NCBI GenBank assembly: GCA_964624465.1 | Contig: CAZUZD010000051.1 | Location: forward strand, 1 to 25,546 | DNA: 25,546 nucleotides | From: CAZUZD01 sp964624465 | Lineage (GTDB): Bacteria; Planctomycetota; Planctomycetia; Isosphaerales; Isosphaeraceae | Direction: 5' to 3' | Shown: piece by piece, positions 15,503 to 22,474 of the stretch | Layout of the letters: every line of letters begins with the position of its first letter | Position numbering within the stretch: the stretch's first letter is position 1 | Notes under the pieces: model-generated | Database searches by the model: none | What the model saw: the letters and a program-made list of their open reading frames with translations, nothing else | What the model was told of the DNA's origin: nothing | Translations under genes and position numbers: made by a program

Positions 15503-15539
15503 GTGTGTGGACCTGGGGTGCAACACTCGGGGGGTTCCC

Positions 15540-16361
15540 TTGGCCAACGACCGCGAGCCTGGCGCGGATCCGATCGACCGCGTGGGGCCCACCCGCCGCC
15601 CGGCCGGGCGCGTCGTCATGCGCCAGTCGTGGGCCGACCTGCTGTTCCTGCACTGGGCCGTCGATCCCGAGCTACTCCGGCCCCTGTTGCCGCCGGGGCT
15701 CACGCTCGACCTGCACGACGGCCGGGCCTACGTCGGCCTGGTGCCGTTCGCGATGCGACGGGTGCGGCCGACCTGGGCGCCTGCCCTGCCCTGGCTCTCG
15801 AACTTCCTGGAGACGAACGTCCGCACCTACGTGCATCACGAGGGCCGCGACCCCGGCGTCTGGTTCTTCAGCCTCGACGCCGCCAACCCCGTTGCGGTCG
15901 TCGCCGCCAGGACCCTCTGGCATCTGCCCTACTACCACGCCCGCATGGTCCTGTCCCGCCCCTGCGACGGCACCATCAGCTATGAGTCCGAGCGTCGCGA
16001 GCGGGCGCCGGCACCCGCGGGTCTGGGCGTGACCTACACGCCCACCGGCCCGATCGAGCCGGCGGCACCGGGCACTCTGGAGCACTTCCTGGCCGAGCGG
16101 TACATCCTGTACGCCCAGCGCGGCGCGTGCCTGTACCGAGGCCGGGTGCATCACCCGCCATACCCGCTCCAGACGGCCGTGGTGGCCGCCTGGTCCGAGT
16201 CGCTGCTGGCGGCCAACGGAATCGAGCGGCCTCGGGGCGAGCCCCTCGCTCACTATGCTACCGGGGTGGATGTCGACATCTTCGGGCTGGAGCGGGTGGC
16301 GCAGCCGCAGCCGGCTCATCAGCTCTGGCCGGGTGCGCCGGCCGCGGGGTGGGCGTCGTGA
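15540..16361 (+). CDS. DUF2071 (YqjF-like) protein
   Basis: The chain of about 273 aa matches the DUF2071/YqjF family: RQSWADLLFLHWAVDPELLRPLLPPGL, DGRAYVGLVPFAMRRVRP, NFLETNVRTYV, GVWFFSLDAANPVAVVAAR and PYYHARM are typical blocks. The family has a barrel-like fold related to acetoacetate decarboxylase, but no known reaction. The start is uncertain: TTG 15540 has a G-run (15529-15534) with a 5-base spacer and a leader of about 35 bases from the predicted promoter; GTG 15507 would be nearly leaderless; ATG 15618 begins directly at the conserved domain but has no ribosome site. The stop TGA shares its last base with the ATG of the next gene (TGATG at 16359), so the two are translationally coupled. 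It is the first of four overlapping genes. Confidence 0.85.
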   Translation: MANDREPGADPIDRVGPTRRPAGRVVMRQSWADLLFLHWAVDPELLRPLLPPGLTLDLHDGRAYVGLVPFAMRRVRPTWAPALPWLSNFLETNVRTYVHHEGRDPGVWFFSLDAANPVAVVAARTLWHLPYYHARMVLSRPCDGTISYESERRERAPAPAGLGVTYTPTGPIEPAAPGTLEHFLAERYILYAQRGACLYRGRVHHPPYPLQTAVVAAWSESLLAANGIERPRGEPLAHYATGVDVDIFGLERVAQPQPAHQLWPGAPAAGWAS

Positions 16362-17110
16362 TGAGCTGGGACGAACCCGAAGATCATGTCCGGCGCTACC
16401 GGCTCTGCCAGCTCGGCTTCGGCCTGATCGCGGTGGCCACCGCCGTGATGACGGCCGACTCGGCGGCCCACGTCGCGTTCCTGCTGAGCTTCCAGCGCGA
16501 CCTGTTCGAGTTCCTCAATGGTGGTCGCTGGGTCTGGTTCGCCGGCACGACGATCGTCTGGAGCTCGCTGATCGGCTCGTGCCTGCTCCTGGGCCGCTGG
16601 TCCGAGGGCCACTGGCCCCGCCGGGCACGATGGCTGGTCGGGCTGGCCCTCGCCGGCCTGGCCCTCTGGGTCGTGCGGCACGGCGCCGCGTTCGGCCTGT
16701 TCGAGGGGGAGGCTCCCTGGCCACTGCTCCGCAACCACGCCAGCTTCGCGTTCCGGCTGGTCTGGCTGGTGATCGTCACCGGCATGGCGGCCGACGTGGC
16801 GCAGCACCTGGGTCGCCCGGAGGCCGCCGAATCACGCGCCTCGCTGTATGCAGTTCTGATGGCCGCGGCCACCGTCTGGGGCCTCCTGCTGCTCTATGAG
16901 TGGAATGGGTTCGGGCCCCGTCGCTTCCGGCCGACGCCGCTGTACTGGCTGCTGTACCTGGGGACCGCCGGGCTCCGGGCCCTGGCCGCCTTTTTCCTGA
17001 CCGTGCTGGCCCTCCTGACCGCCCGCGAATGCGGCACCATCCTCCGCGAGCTTCGCGCCAGCGAGCGGGGCGATGACCTGTTCCACGACGGCCCGGGGCC
17101 CCATGGATGA
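16361..17110 (+). CDS. Integral membrane protein, six predicted helices
   Basis: This 249-aa protein is not a family I can name. It has about six hydrophobic segments, near residues 18-45, 57-78, 88-110, 122-145, 160-182 and 195-222, with Arg-rich loops such as RWSEGHWPRRARW and a hydrophilic C-terminus. No Cys pair, heme-type His pattern or transport motif stands out, although His residues sit at or near membrane edges. The start ATG at 16361 overlaps the DUF2071 stop by one base, and its stop overlaps the DCC gene start (ATGA at 17107). GTG 16358 is an alternative start. Its fixed place between a DUF2071 and a DCC gene suggests a partner role in the same membrane process, which is inference. 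Confidence 0.83.
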   Translation: MSWDEPEDHVRRYRLCQLGFGLIAVATAVMTADSAAHVAFLLSFQRDLFEFLNGGRWVWFAGTTIVWSSLIGSCLLLGRWSEGHWPRRARWLVGLALAGLALWVVRHGAAFGLFEGEAPWPLLRNHASFAFRLVWLVIVTGMAADVAQHLGRPEAAESRASLYAVLMAAATVWGLLLLYEWNGFGPRRFRPTPLYWLLYLGTAGLRALAAFFLTVLALLTARECGTILRELRASERGDDLFHDGPGPHG

Positions 17111-17568
17111 GCGCCGGCGCGTCCGGGTCGGATCAGGTGAGGATCGCCGACGGCCACCCGGTCGTCGTCTTCGACGGGGTCTGCAACCTCTGCGACGCCA
17201 CGGTCCGGTTCATCCTGGACCGCGACCCGGCCGGTCGGTTCCGCTTCGCCGCCAATCAGTCGGCCGTGGGCCGCGAGCTCCTGGCGCGGCACGGGCTCGA
17301 CCCCACCGACCTCAGCAGCGTCTACCTGATCGAGGACGGCCGACTCTGGGCCCGCTCCACGGCGGTCCTCCGGATCGTACGCCACCTGCGTCGGCCCTGG
17401 CCGCTCGCCTATGGCCTGATCCTGGTCCCCAGGCCCGTGCGTGACCTGGCCTACCGTGTCGTCGCCCGCCTTCGCTACCGCCTCTTCGGGCGTCGCAAGG
17501 CCTGCCGCCTGCCGCGCCCTGGAGAACGATCCCGCTTCCTGGACGCCACGCCGGAGCCCTCCCCATGA
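17107..17568 (+). CDS. DCC-family thiol-disulfide oxidoreductase (YuxK-like, DUF393)
   Basis: This 153-aa protein has the signature of the DCC family: VVVFDGVCNLCDATVRF with D23-X2-C26-X2-C29, followed by FAANQSAVGRELL and VYLIEDGRLWARSTAVLRI. The family is thought to have a thioredoxin-like fold with the Cys pair as redox centre; physiological substrates are largely unknown. There is no signal peptide. The C-terminal region (PLAYGLILVPRPVRDLAYRVVARLRYRLFGRR) is the usual amphipathic/hydrophobic tail and may touch the membrane. The ATG overlaps the previous stop by four bases, and the last four bases overlap the next gene's start, so translation is coupled on both sides. Confidence 0.93.
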   Translation: MSAGASGSDQVRIADGHPVVVFDGVCNLCDATVRFILDRDPAGRFRFAANQSAVGRELLARHGLDPTDLSSVYLIEDGRLWARSTAVLRIVRHLRRPWPLAYGLILVPRPVRDLAYRVVARLRYRLFGRRKACRLPRPGERSRFLDATPEPSP

Positions 17569-18128
17569 GCTTCGCCCCGCAGCCCGACGACGAGCAGGGG
17601 CCGATCGAGGCCACCCTGCGGATCTGCCGGATCACCGAACTCGCGCTGGTGGCCGGCGTGGGCGTGTTCCTGATCGTCGTCGCCGTGATCCGTCGGGACC
17701 GGCTGTTCGCGGACGACGCCTGGAGCCTGGACACGCCGTTGAGCCTGCTCGCTCTGGGCTATGCGGCGCTGGTGGTCGTCCTGCACCTGGTGATCCCCGG
17801 GCAGGTCGTCACCCAGGGTCGGCGGGCCCTGGCTCGGGCTGAATGGCCGATCCGCGACCCGGTGGGCTCGGCCCGGTGGTCCGAGCTGGCGCTGGCCGGT
17901 TTGCTGCGGCTGTACCAGACGGCGTTCATCCTCGGCTCGGCGATCCTCGAAGGGGGCGCCCTGTTCGCCGGGGTCGCCTACCTGATCGAGGGCAAGGCCC
18001 CGTGCCTGATTGCCGCCGTGCTGCTGCTCGTCGGCCTGGCCTACCGCATCCCCGGTCGCGCGGGCCTGGAGGGCTGGATCGACGCCCAGGGACACCGCGT
18101 GGAGGAGGAGCGGGCCGGGCTGTCTTGA
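17565..18128 (+). CDS. Integral membrane protein, about four helices
   Basis: This 187-aa protein, last in the operon, is unrecognised. Hydrophobic segments lie near residues 25-42, 58-80, 108-125 and 128-160 (ALVAGVGVFLIVVAVI, LSLLALGYAALVVVLHLVI, AFILGSAILEGGALFAGVAYL, APCLIAAVLLLVGLAY). The N-terminus is acidic (PQPDDEQGPIE) and the C-terminus charged (GWIDAQGHRVEEERAG), without a signal peptide. The ATG overlaps the DCC stop (ATGA at 17565). A short stem CCCGG/CCGGG (18136-18149) sits in the 29-base convergent gap to the MBL-fold gene. Function can only be guessed from its operon partners. Confidence 0.83.
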   Translation: MSFAPQPDDEQGPIEATLRICRITELALVAGVGVFLIVVAVIRRDRLFADDAWSLDTPLSLLALGYAALVVVLHLVIPGQVVTQGRRALARAEWPIRDPVGSARWSELALAGLLRLYQTAFILGSAILEGGALFAGVAYLIEGKAPCLIAAVLLLVGLAYRIPGRAGLEGWIDAQGHRVEEERAGLS

Positions 18129-18157
18129 CCCTCAGCCCGGAGATCCGGGGTGCCGGC

Positions 18158-18829
18158 TCAGGCCTCGGCATCGGCCTCAGCGCCCACGTAGGGGTTGTTC
18201 CGTCGCTCGTCGCCGATCGTCGTCGGCGGGCCGTGGCCCGGCAGGACGACCGTGGCGTCCGGCAGGGAGAACAGCTTCTCGCGGATGCCGCGAAAGAGCG
18301 TCTCGGAGCTGCCGCCGGGGAAGTCAAACCGGCCCACTGAGCCGGCGAAGAGCACGTCGCCGCCGATCACGAACGCCGGCGTGCAATCGCTGCCCACGAA
18401 GACCACAGAACCGGGGCTGTGCCCCGGAATCTCGCGGACCTCCAGCGGGATACCGGCCACCTCGATCCGCTCGCCGTCGTCGACGAGCTGGTCGGCAGCC
18501 GGGCTCGTCATCGGCATGCCGAAGCCGGCGCTGAGGTTGGCCTCGGGATTGGTCAGCAGGTGCGCCTCGTTGCGCCCGATGATCAGCGGGGCCTCCGGGT
18601 GCTCGGCTTTCATGCGGGCATTGCCCGCAATATGGTCGGCGTGCCCGTGGGTGTTCAGGATCGCCACCAGGCGCAAGCGCTCACGCCCCAGGATCGCGGT
18701 GATGGCCGCCGTGTCGAAGCCTGGGTCGACGACGATCGCCTCGTCGCCACCGCGGCGCCAGACGACATACGCCACCTGCTCGAAGGGAGCCGAGATCACG
18801 CGCTCGATTGCACACTCCACGCTGGCCAT
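18158..18829 (-). CDS. MBL-fold metallo-hydrolase, glyoxalase II-like
   Basis: This 223-aa protein has the complete metal site of glyoxalase II-like metallo-beta-lactamase-fold hydrolases: THGHADH (H61, H63, D65, H66), H137 in IPGHSPGS, D158 in IGGDVLFAGS, and H199 in LPGHGP. The sequence GRFDFPGGS and the end TTIGDERRNNPY fit the small YcbL-type thioesterase branch that hydrolyses glutathione or other thioesters; whether this host uses glutathione is unknown. No export signal. The ATG at 18829 is set by GGGAGG with a 5-base spacer; the longer in-frame reading upstream to 19534 crosses the divergent DUF1571 gene and is a shadow. TATGAT lies about 50 bases upstream as a -10 candidate. Confidence 0.93.
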   Translation of the reverse strand: MASVECAIERVISAPFEQVAYVVWRRGGDEAIVVDPGFDTAAITAILGRERLRLVAILNTHGHADHIAGNARMKAEHPEAPLIIGRNEAHLLTNPEANLSAGFGMPMTSPAADQLVDDGERIEVAGIPLEVREIPGHSPGSVVFVGSDCTPAFVIGGDVLFAGSVGRFDFPGGSSETLFRGIREKLFSLPDATVVLPGHGPPTTIGDERRNNPYVGAEADAEA

Positions 18830-19184
18830 GAAGCCCTCCCGGTGCCCGCCCTTCGTCGTCCGCCACCCGTCCCGGATCATACCGGGTGAGACCAGCAGCG
18901 GGGAATCGGTTTGTAAGATCGCGCCTGGCGTTGAAAAAATCACAATTCGTGACTCGCGCGAACCGGGTCGCGAGACCATGCGTATCGATTGGGGGGCGCT
19001 CGGCGGGATCCGCGGGCTGCGGTACGCGCTTTGCAACTGTTCGGCAACCACCTGCATCGGCGGGCCGTTCCCTGCGCGGCAGCTTGACGACCTCCCCCCG
19101 GACCGCCCCGCGACTGCGGGCCCGAACACACGTCCGTTCCCTCCCGCCTTCCGGCTCCCGATGCGGAGCGAAGGATCGATCGAT
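18830..19184. other. Divergent intergenic region between MBL-fold and DUF1571 genes
   Basis: No credible gene. The region holds the MBL-gene -10 box, an AT-rich island TTGAAAAAATCACAATTCG (18931-18949), the dyad TCACAATTCGTGA (18939-18951, 5 of 6 pairs), and a 6-bp inverted repeat CTCGCG/CGCGAG (18953-18974). I found no convincing promoter for the DUF1571 gene. Confidence 0.55.
18876..18881 (-). promoter_or_regulatory. Probable -10 box of the MBL-fold gene
   Basis: TATGAT on the minus strand in the setting TATGATCCGG, the same ten bases as at the GT39-like promoter (1416-1425). The matching -35 is poor (TTCCCC, 18-base spacer). Confidence 0.42.
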
Positions 19185-20210
19185 ATGACGTTGGGTCCGC
19201 TGCCCTGGCCGCTGGCTGCGCGGTTGCGATCGTGGTGCCTGCTGGGATTTGGCTGCTCGACCGTGGCGGCGCTGGTGAGCGCCGGGGGGCTGTGGGCCTC
19301 GTCGGCCACTGACGGTCCGGGAGGGCCCGGCCTGCCGCTGGTCTCGTTGCGGGCCCCCGTCTGCCCCAGCCCTGCCGGCGTGACGGCATTGCCCCTCACC
19401 GCCGACCGGGCCATCCCTGGCCCCCGTCGGGATGAGGCCACGCCCGAGTCGCGTCCCGCCGAGCCGGCCCCGGAGCGGTCGGAGGCCAGCGACGCCACGG
19501 CCAGCAGCGAGGCGGAGAAGATCGAGCGGGCCAAGGCGATGGTGGCCGAGTGCCGCAGCCGCTACGCCACCCTGCAGGACTATCGCTGCGTCTTCTACAA
19601 ACGCGAGCGGATGCCCAGCGGCCGGATGACGCCGCTGGCGATCATGCAGATGAAGGCTCGCACCAGCCCTCGCAGCATCTACTTCAAGTTCCTCAAGCCC
19701 CACGCCGGCCGCGAGGCCATCTGGGTCGATGGCACCAACGACGGCAAGGTCGTGGTCCACGACGTGGGCCTGGGCAAGCTCCTGGCCGGCACCCTGCACC
19801 TCGACCCCACCTCGCGGATGGCGATGGCCGATAGCCGGCATCCGATCACCGAGGCCGGCCTCGGGCACCTGATCCAGACCGTCACCGAGCGGTGGGACGC
19901 CGAGATGCGGGCCGGCGAGACCCTCGTCGCCTTCCATCACGATGCCGTGGTGGGCGACCGCGAGTGCACGATGATCGAGTCGATCCACCCGAGCTTCGAT
20001 GCGGCGTACAACTTTCACAAGGTGAAGCTGTACATCGATCAGGATCTGAAGCTGCCGATCCGGTTCGAGGCGTACGACTGGCCGGCCGAGGCGGGCGCGG
20101 AGGCCCCCCTGGTCGAGGAGTACACGTACCTGAACTTCCAGGCCGACCCGGGCCTTGACGCCGCCGAATTCGACCCCGGTAACGAGGCATACGCGTTCGG
20201 CCGGTTCTGA
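19185..20210 (+). CDS. DUF1571 protein, exported
   Basis: This 341-aa protein belongs to the DUF1571 family, common in planctomycetes and present in other bacteria as a periplasmic protein with a lipoprotein-carrier-like fold. After an N-terminal signal-like segment (LRSWCLLGFGCSTVAALVSAGG, about 13-34) and a long Pro/Ala/Glu-rich linker to about 105, the domain runs to the end: YATLQDYRCVFYKRERMPSG, MQMKARTSPRSIYFKFLKPHAGREAIWV, KLLAGTLHLDPTSRMA, NFHKVKLYIDQDLKLPIRFEAYDWP, EEYTYLNFQ. The biochemical role of the family is unknown. The ATG at 19185 is chosen for AAGGA at 19171-19175 with a 9-base spacer; ATG 19161 is an alternative without one. A Cys in the signal region (LLGFGC) could be a lipobox, though its sequence is not ideal. 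Confidence 0.92.
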   Translation: MTLGPLPWPLAARLRSWCLLGFGCSTVAALVSAGGLWASSATDGPGGPGLPLVSLRAPVCPSPAGVTALPLTADRAIPGPRRDEATPESRPAEPAPERSEASDATASSEAEKIERAKAMVAECRSRYATLQDYRCVFYKRERMPSGRMTPLAIMQMKARTSPRSIYFKFLKPHAGREAIWVDGTNDGKVVVHDVGLGKLLAGTLHLDPTSRMAMADSRHPITEAGLGHLIQTVTERWDAEMRAGETLVAFHHDAVVGDRECTMIESIHPSFDAAYNFHKVKLYIDQDLKLPIRFEAYDWPAEAGAEAPLVEEYTYLNFQADPGLDAAEFDPGNEAYAFGRF

Positions 20211-20232
20211 GCCGGCTCCGGCACGCGCGACC

Positions 20233-20294
20233 GGCGCCCGATCGGTCGGGGAAAACGGTCGAGCCGACCGCTACATTCCTCACGATCGGGCGCC
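20233..20294. repeat. Perfect 12-bp inverted repeat with nested stem, possible terminator
   Basis: GGCGCCCGATCG (20233-20244) and CGATCGGGCGCC (20283-20294) are exact reverse complements around 38 bases. Inside, GGTCGG (20244-20249) and CCGACC (20264-20269) can pair as an alternative. It begins 22 bases after the DUF1571 stop and lies upstream of the rimI promoter. No T-tract follows. Confidence 0.6.
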
Positions 20295-20351
20295 CGCTGG
20301 GCCGATAGAACAGCCTGTCAGGCGGCCACCTCCGAGCGGGGTGAAGCGGGC

Positions 20352-20380
20352 TTGGCAGTCCCCAGAGGCTCCGCTAGAAT
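20352..20380 (+). promoter_or_regulatory. Strong sigma-70-type promoter of the rimI-like gene
   Basis: TTGGCA (20352-20357), an optimal 17-base spacer, and TAGAAT (20375-20380); each box matches 5 of 6 positions. The predicted start is near 20387, leaving a leader of about 187 bases. Confidence 0.7.
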
Positions 20381-20573
20381 CCGCCCCGCTTTGGGGGTCG
20401 CCGGCCCGAAGGATTGGGCCAGAGCGATCGTCCGACGGGCGGAACATCGAGCGTACCGCACCCTCGGGGACCCTCCCGCCGCGCGGGTCCAGACACAGCA
20501 CGACGACCGGTCTCCGGGCGCCTGCCGCGGTCCCGGTCGCCGTCCCAGGTCCAAGGATGGAACAGGAGGCTCG

Positions 20574-21110
20574 ATGAGCACGATCCCGACGCCCAAGGCC
20601 CAGGCCCGGGTGCATATTCGGTGGATGATCCGCCGCGACATGCCCGAGGTCCTCGCCATCGAGCACGCCAGCCGCGACTTCCCCTGGTGCGAGGAGGAGT
20701 TCCTCCGCGTCCTCCGCCAGCGCAACTGCATCGGCATGGTCGCCGAGTACGGCGAGCGGGTCGTGGGCTTCATGATCTACGAGCTGCACAAGTCCAAGCT
20801 CCAGGTCCTGAACTTCGCCGTCTCGCCCGAGCAACGCCGCTGCGGCGTCGGCCAGCAGATGGTCGCTAAGCTGGTGGGCAAGCTCTCCAGCCACCGCCGC
20901 ACCCGCATCGTCCTGCACTGCCGCGAGTCGAACCTGCCGGCCCAGCTCTTCTTCCGGGGCCAGGGCTTCCGCGCCCTCGAGGTCGTCCGCGAGTACTACG
21001 AGGACACCGGCGAGGACGCCTACCTCATGCAGTACCTGTTCGAGGAGTGCGCCGCCGAGGGCCACGCCAGCGCCCCGGTCAACCGGATCGCCGCCCAGTT
21101 CGAGAACTGA
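20574..21110 (+). CDS. rimI: RimI-like GNAT N-acetyltransferase
   Basis: This 178-aa protein is a GNAT-fold acetyltransferase most like RimI, which acetylates the N-terminal alanine of ribosomal protein S18 using acetyl-CoA. Marks: RWMIRRDMPEVLAIEH at the first strand-helix, FPWCEEEFLRVLRQRN, VGFMIYELHKSKLQVLNFAVSP (strands 3-4), the acetyl-CoA pyrophosphate loop Q-R-R-C-G-V-G in EQRRCGVGQQM, CRESNLPAQLFFRGQGFR, and YYEDTGEDAYLMQY. The C-terminal tail is about 20 residues longer than in E. coli RimI. The ATG at 20574 has a perfect AGGAGG (20564-20569), with a short 4-base spacer. No TsaB/TsaD genes lie beside it, so RimI rather than another GNAT is likely but not proven; the symbol is provisional. 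Confidence 0.86.
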   Translation: MSTIPTPKAQARVHIRWMIRRDMPEVLAIEHASRDFPWCEEEFLRVLRQRNCIGMVAEYGERVVGFMIYELHKSKLQVLNFAVSPEQRRCGVGQQMVAKLVGKLSSHRRTRIVLHCRESNLPAQLFFRGQGFRALEVVREYYEDTGEDAYLMQYLFEECAAEGHASAPVNRIAAQFEN

Positions 21111-21229
21111 GCTGACGGCCCGATCCGGCCGCGACCCGATCGATCCCACTCGCCGCGACGCCCCCAGCCGGGCGGTTCGCGGCGAGTTCGTTCTCCGGCC
21201 CGCATGGGACGGGATCCGGCGGTGTCGGG

Positions 21230-21258
21230 TGGCCAAACGCCGATCCGGACCCGATACT
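21230..21258 (+). promoter_or_regulatory. Candidate promoter of the zinc-ribbon membrane protein gene
   Basis: TGGCCA (21230-21235), a 17-base spacer, and GATACT (21253-21258), each matching 4 of 6 positions. A start near 21265 favours the ATG at 21312 over the in-frame ATG at 21204. Confidence 0.42.
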
Positions 21259-21311
21259 CGATCGGTCGCCCCCCATCCCCACAGAACCCGGCACCCGCGG
21301 GCCCCACGCCC

Positions 21312-22330
21312 ATGCTCCAGGACCCTCCGCGCGCCGGCTCTCCGGGCCGGTTCGACCCCCTTGACTGGCTCGTCGTCGGCCTGTCCCTCCTCGCGGGCCT
21401 GGGCCTCGTCATCGGCTGGGACCGTCCGGGGGCCCCGCTGGACGGTCCCTGGCGAGTCCTGGCCCTCGTGCTGATCGCCGGGCTGGCGTGGGGTGTCGTC
21501 CTGCTCCGGCGCTGGGTCCGGATGCTGGAATCGGAACTGGCCAGCCGGCGGACCTCCGACCCGGCCCCGGCCGAGCCCCTCGCACCGTTCGAGCGGCTCG
21601 CCGGTGCGGTGGAGGCACTGGCCGAGGCGATCCGCCAGCAGCCGATCCGGACGGAGGTCGCGGTGACGGCCGTGGCGGTCCCGGTGGCGGCCCCCGATCC
21701 CCTGGCCCCGGTGCGGGCCGCGCTGGTCGCCGGCCGCTGGACCGAGGCACGNNNNNNNNNNACCTGGCCGAGGCCCTGGCCCTGGCCGGGCCCGAGGATC
21801 CGGCGGCCCTGGCCGCGCGGTCCGAGGTCGAGCATCACCGCGAAGCGGCGGTCGACGACCTGAAGGCCCGGCTGGAGGCATCCCGGGGCGCCAATGATGC
21901 CGACTCGGTCCTGGAGCTGCGCGGCAGGCTGGCCGAACTGCTCCCGACCACCGATCGGAGGGCCCTGGACCGCGAGCTGTTGAAGTGGTTCATGGGCCTG
22001 CTCATGCGCCGGATGCGGACCGGTTCGGTCGGCGGTGACGTGGCCCGCCTGGCCGACCGGATCGCCAGCGAGTTCCCCGACTCCCCCGAGGGGGCTAGCC
22101 TCAAGGCCAGCCTGCCGACCCTGCGCCGCAGCGCGGGCCTGTGTGCCCGCTGCAGCCAGCCCTACACGGGCATCGAGGCCGCCTGCCCCGAGTGTCTGGC
22201 CGCGCCGGCCTCGGCGGGACCCACGCTGCTGCCGTTCCCCGATGAGCCCGAGCCCGTGGAGGAGGAGCCGGTGCCGGGGGCCGATCTGGACGGGATCGAG
22301 GCCGGGTTGACCTTCCGCGAGCCGGACTGA
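21312..22330 (+). CDS. Membrane-anchored zinc-ribbon protein, interrupted by assembly gap
   Basis: I do not recognise a named family. From the ATG at 21312 the protein has two membrane helices (WLVVGLSLLAGLGLVIGW and VLALVLIAGLAWGVVLL), a helical region with PVRAALVAGRWTEA and, after the gap, LAEALALAGPEDPAALAARSEVE, which looks like a tetratricopeptide-type pair, then RGRLAELLPTTDRRALDRELLKWF. The C-terminal part has a zinc ribbon, CARC (from 22142) and CPEC (near 22184), followed by an acidic tail. Ten N lie at 21752-21761; the frame before the gap is codon phase 0 and after it phase 2, so the gap must really be 3n+2 bases. The gene is therefore most likely intact and only looks frameshifted. 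No clear ribosome site; start is uncertain (21204 is possible). Confidence 0.68.
21752..21761. other. Assembly gap of 10 N
   Basis: A run of exactly ten N inside a coding region; the length is probably a placeholder. Protein similarity of the two flanks suggests that only a few to some tens of bases are missing. Confidence 0.98.
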
Positions 22331-22384
22331 ATGCGGGCGGGTCGGGACGTGCGGGCCAGGGGGTTGGTTTCGGCCCGCGGTCGC

Positions 22385-22413
22385 TTGACCGGTGCCGGGT
22401 CGTCGGGAAGGAT
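22385..22413 (+). promoter_or_regulatory. Weak candidate promoter of the PQQ-like gene
   Basis: TTGACC (22385-22390), a 17-base spacer, and AAGGAT (22408-22413). The -35 matches 5 of 6 positions, but the -10 only 3 of 6. Confidence 0.35.
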
Positions 22414-22474
22414 TGGACTGTTGAGTGCCTGCGCGCCTGCCGGCCCGCATCGCGAACCTGAAAGGATCGCCCCC

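Larger units (their letters stand above)
20211..20573 (+). other. Gene-free stretch: inverted repeat, promoter and long rimI leader
   Basis: No credible gene. From left to right: a 12-bp perfect inverted repeat (20233-20294), a strong promoter (20352-20380), and a leader of about 187 bases. The leader contains the hairpin GGCCC/GGGCC with loop GAAGGATT (20403-20420) and GGACCC/GGGTCC with an 11-base loop (20468-20490). Confidence 0.6.

Noticed and set aside
18195..19184. N-terminal extension of the DUF1571 frame back to 18195
   Set aside because: It overlaps the MBL-fold gene on the other strand, is not family-like, and the ribosome site plus signal-like segment fit the start at 19185.
21312..22330. 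Frameshifted pseudogene reading of the gene with the N run
   Set aside because: The phase change falls exactly at the gap, and both halves read as one protein, so a wrong gap length explains it.
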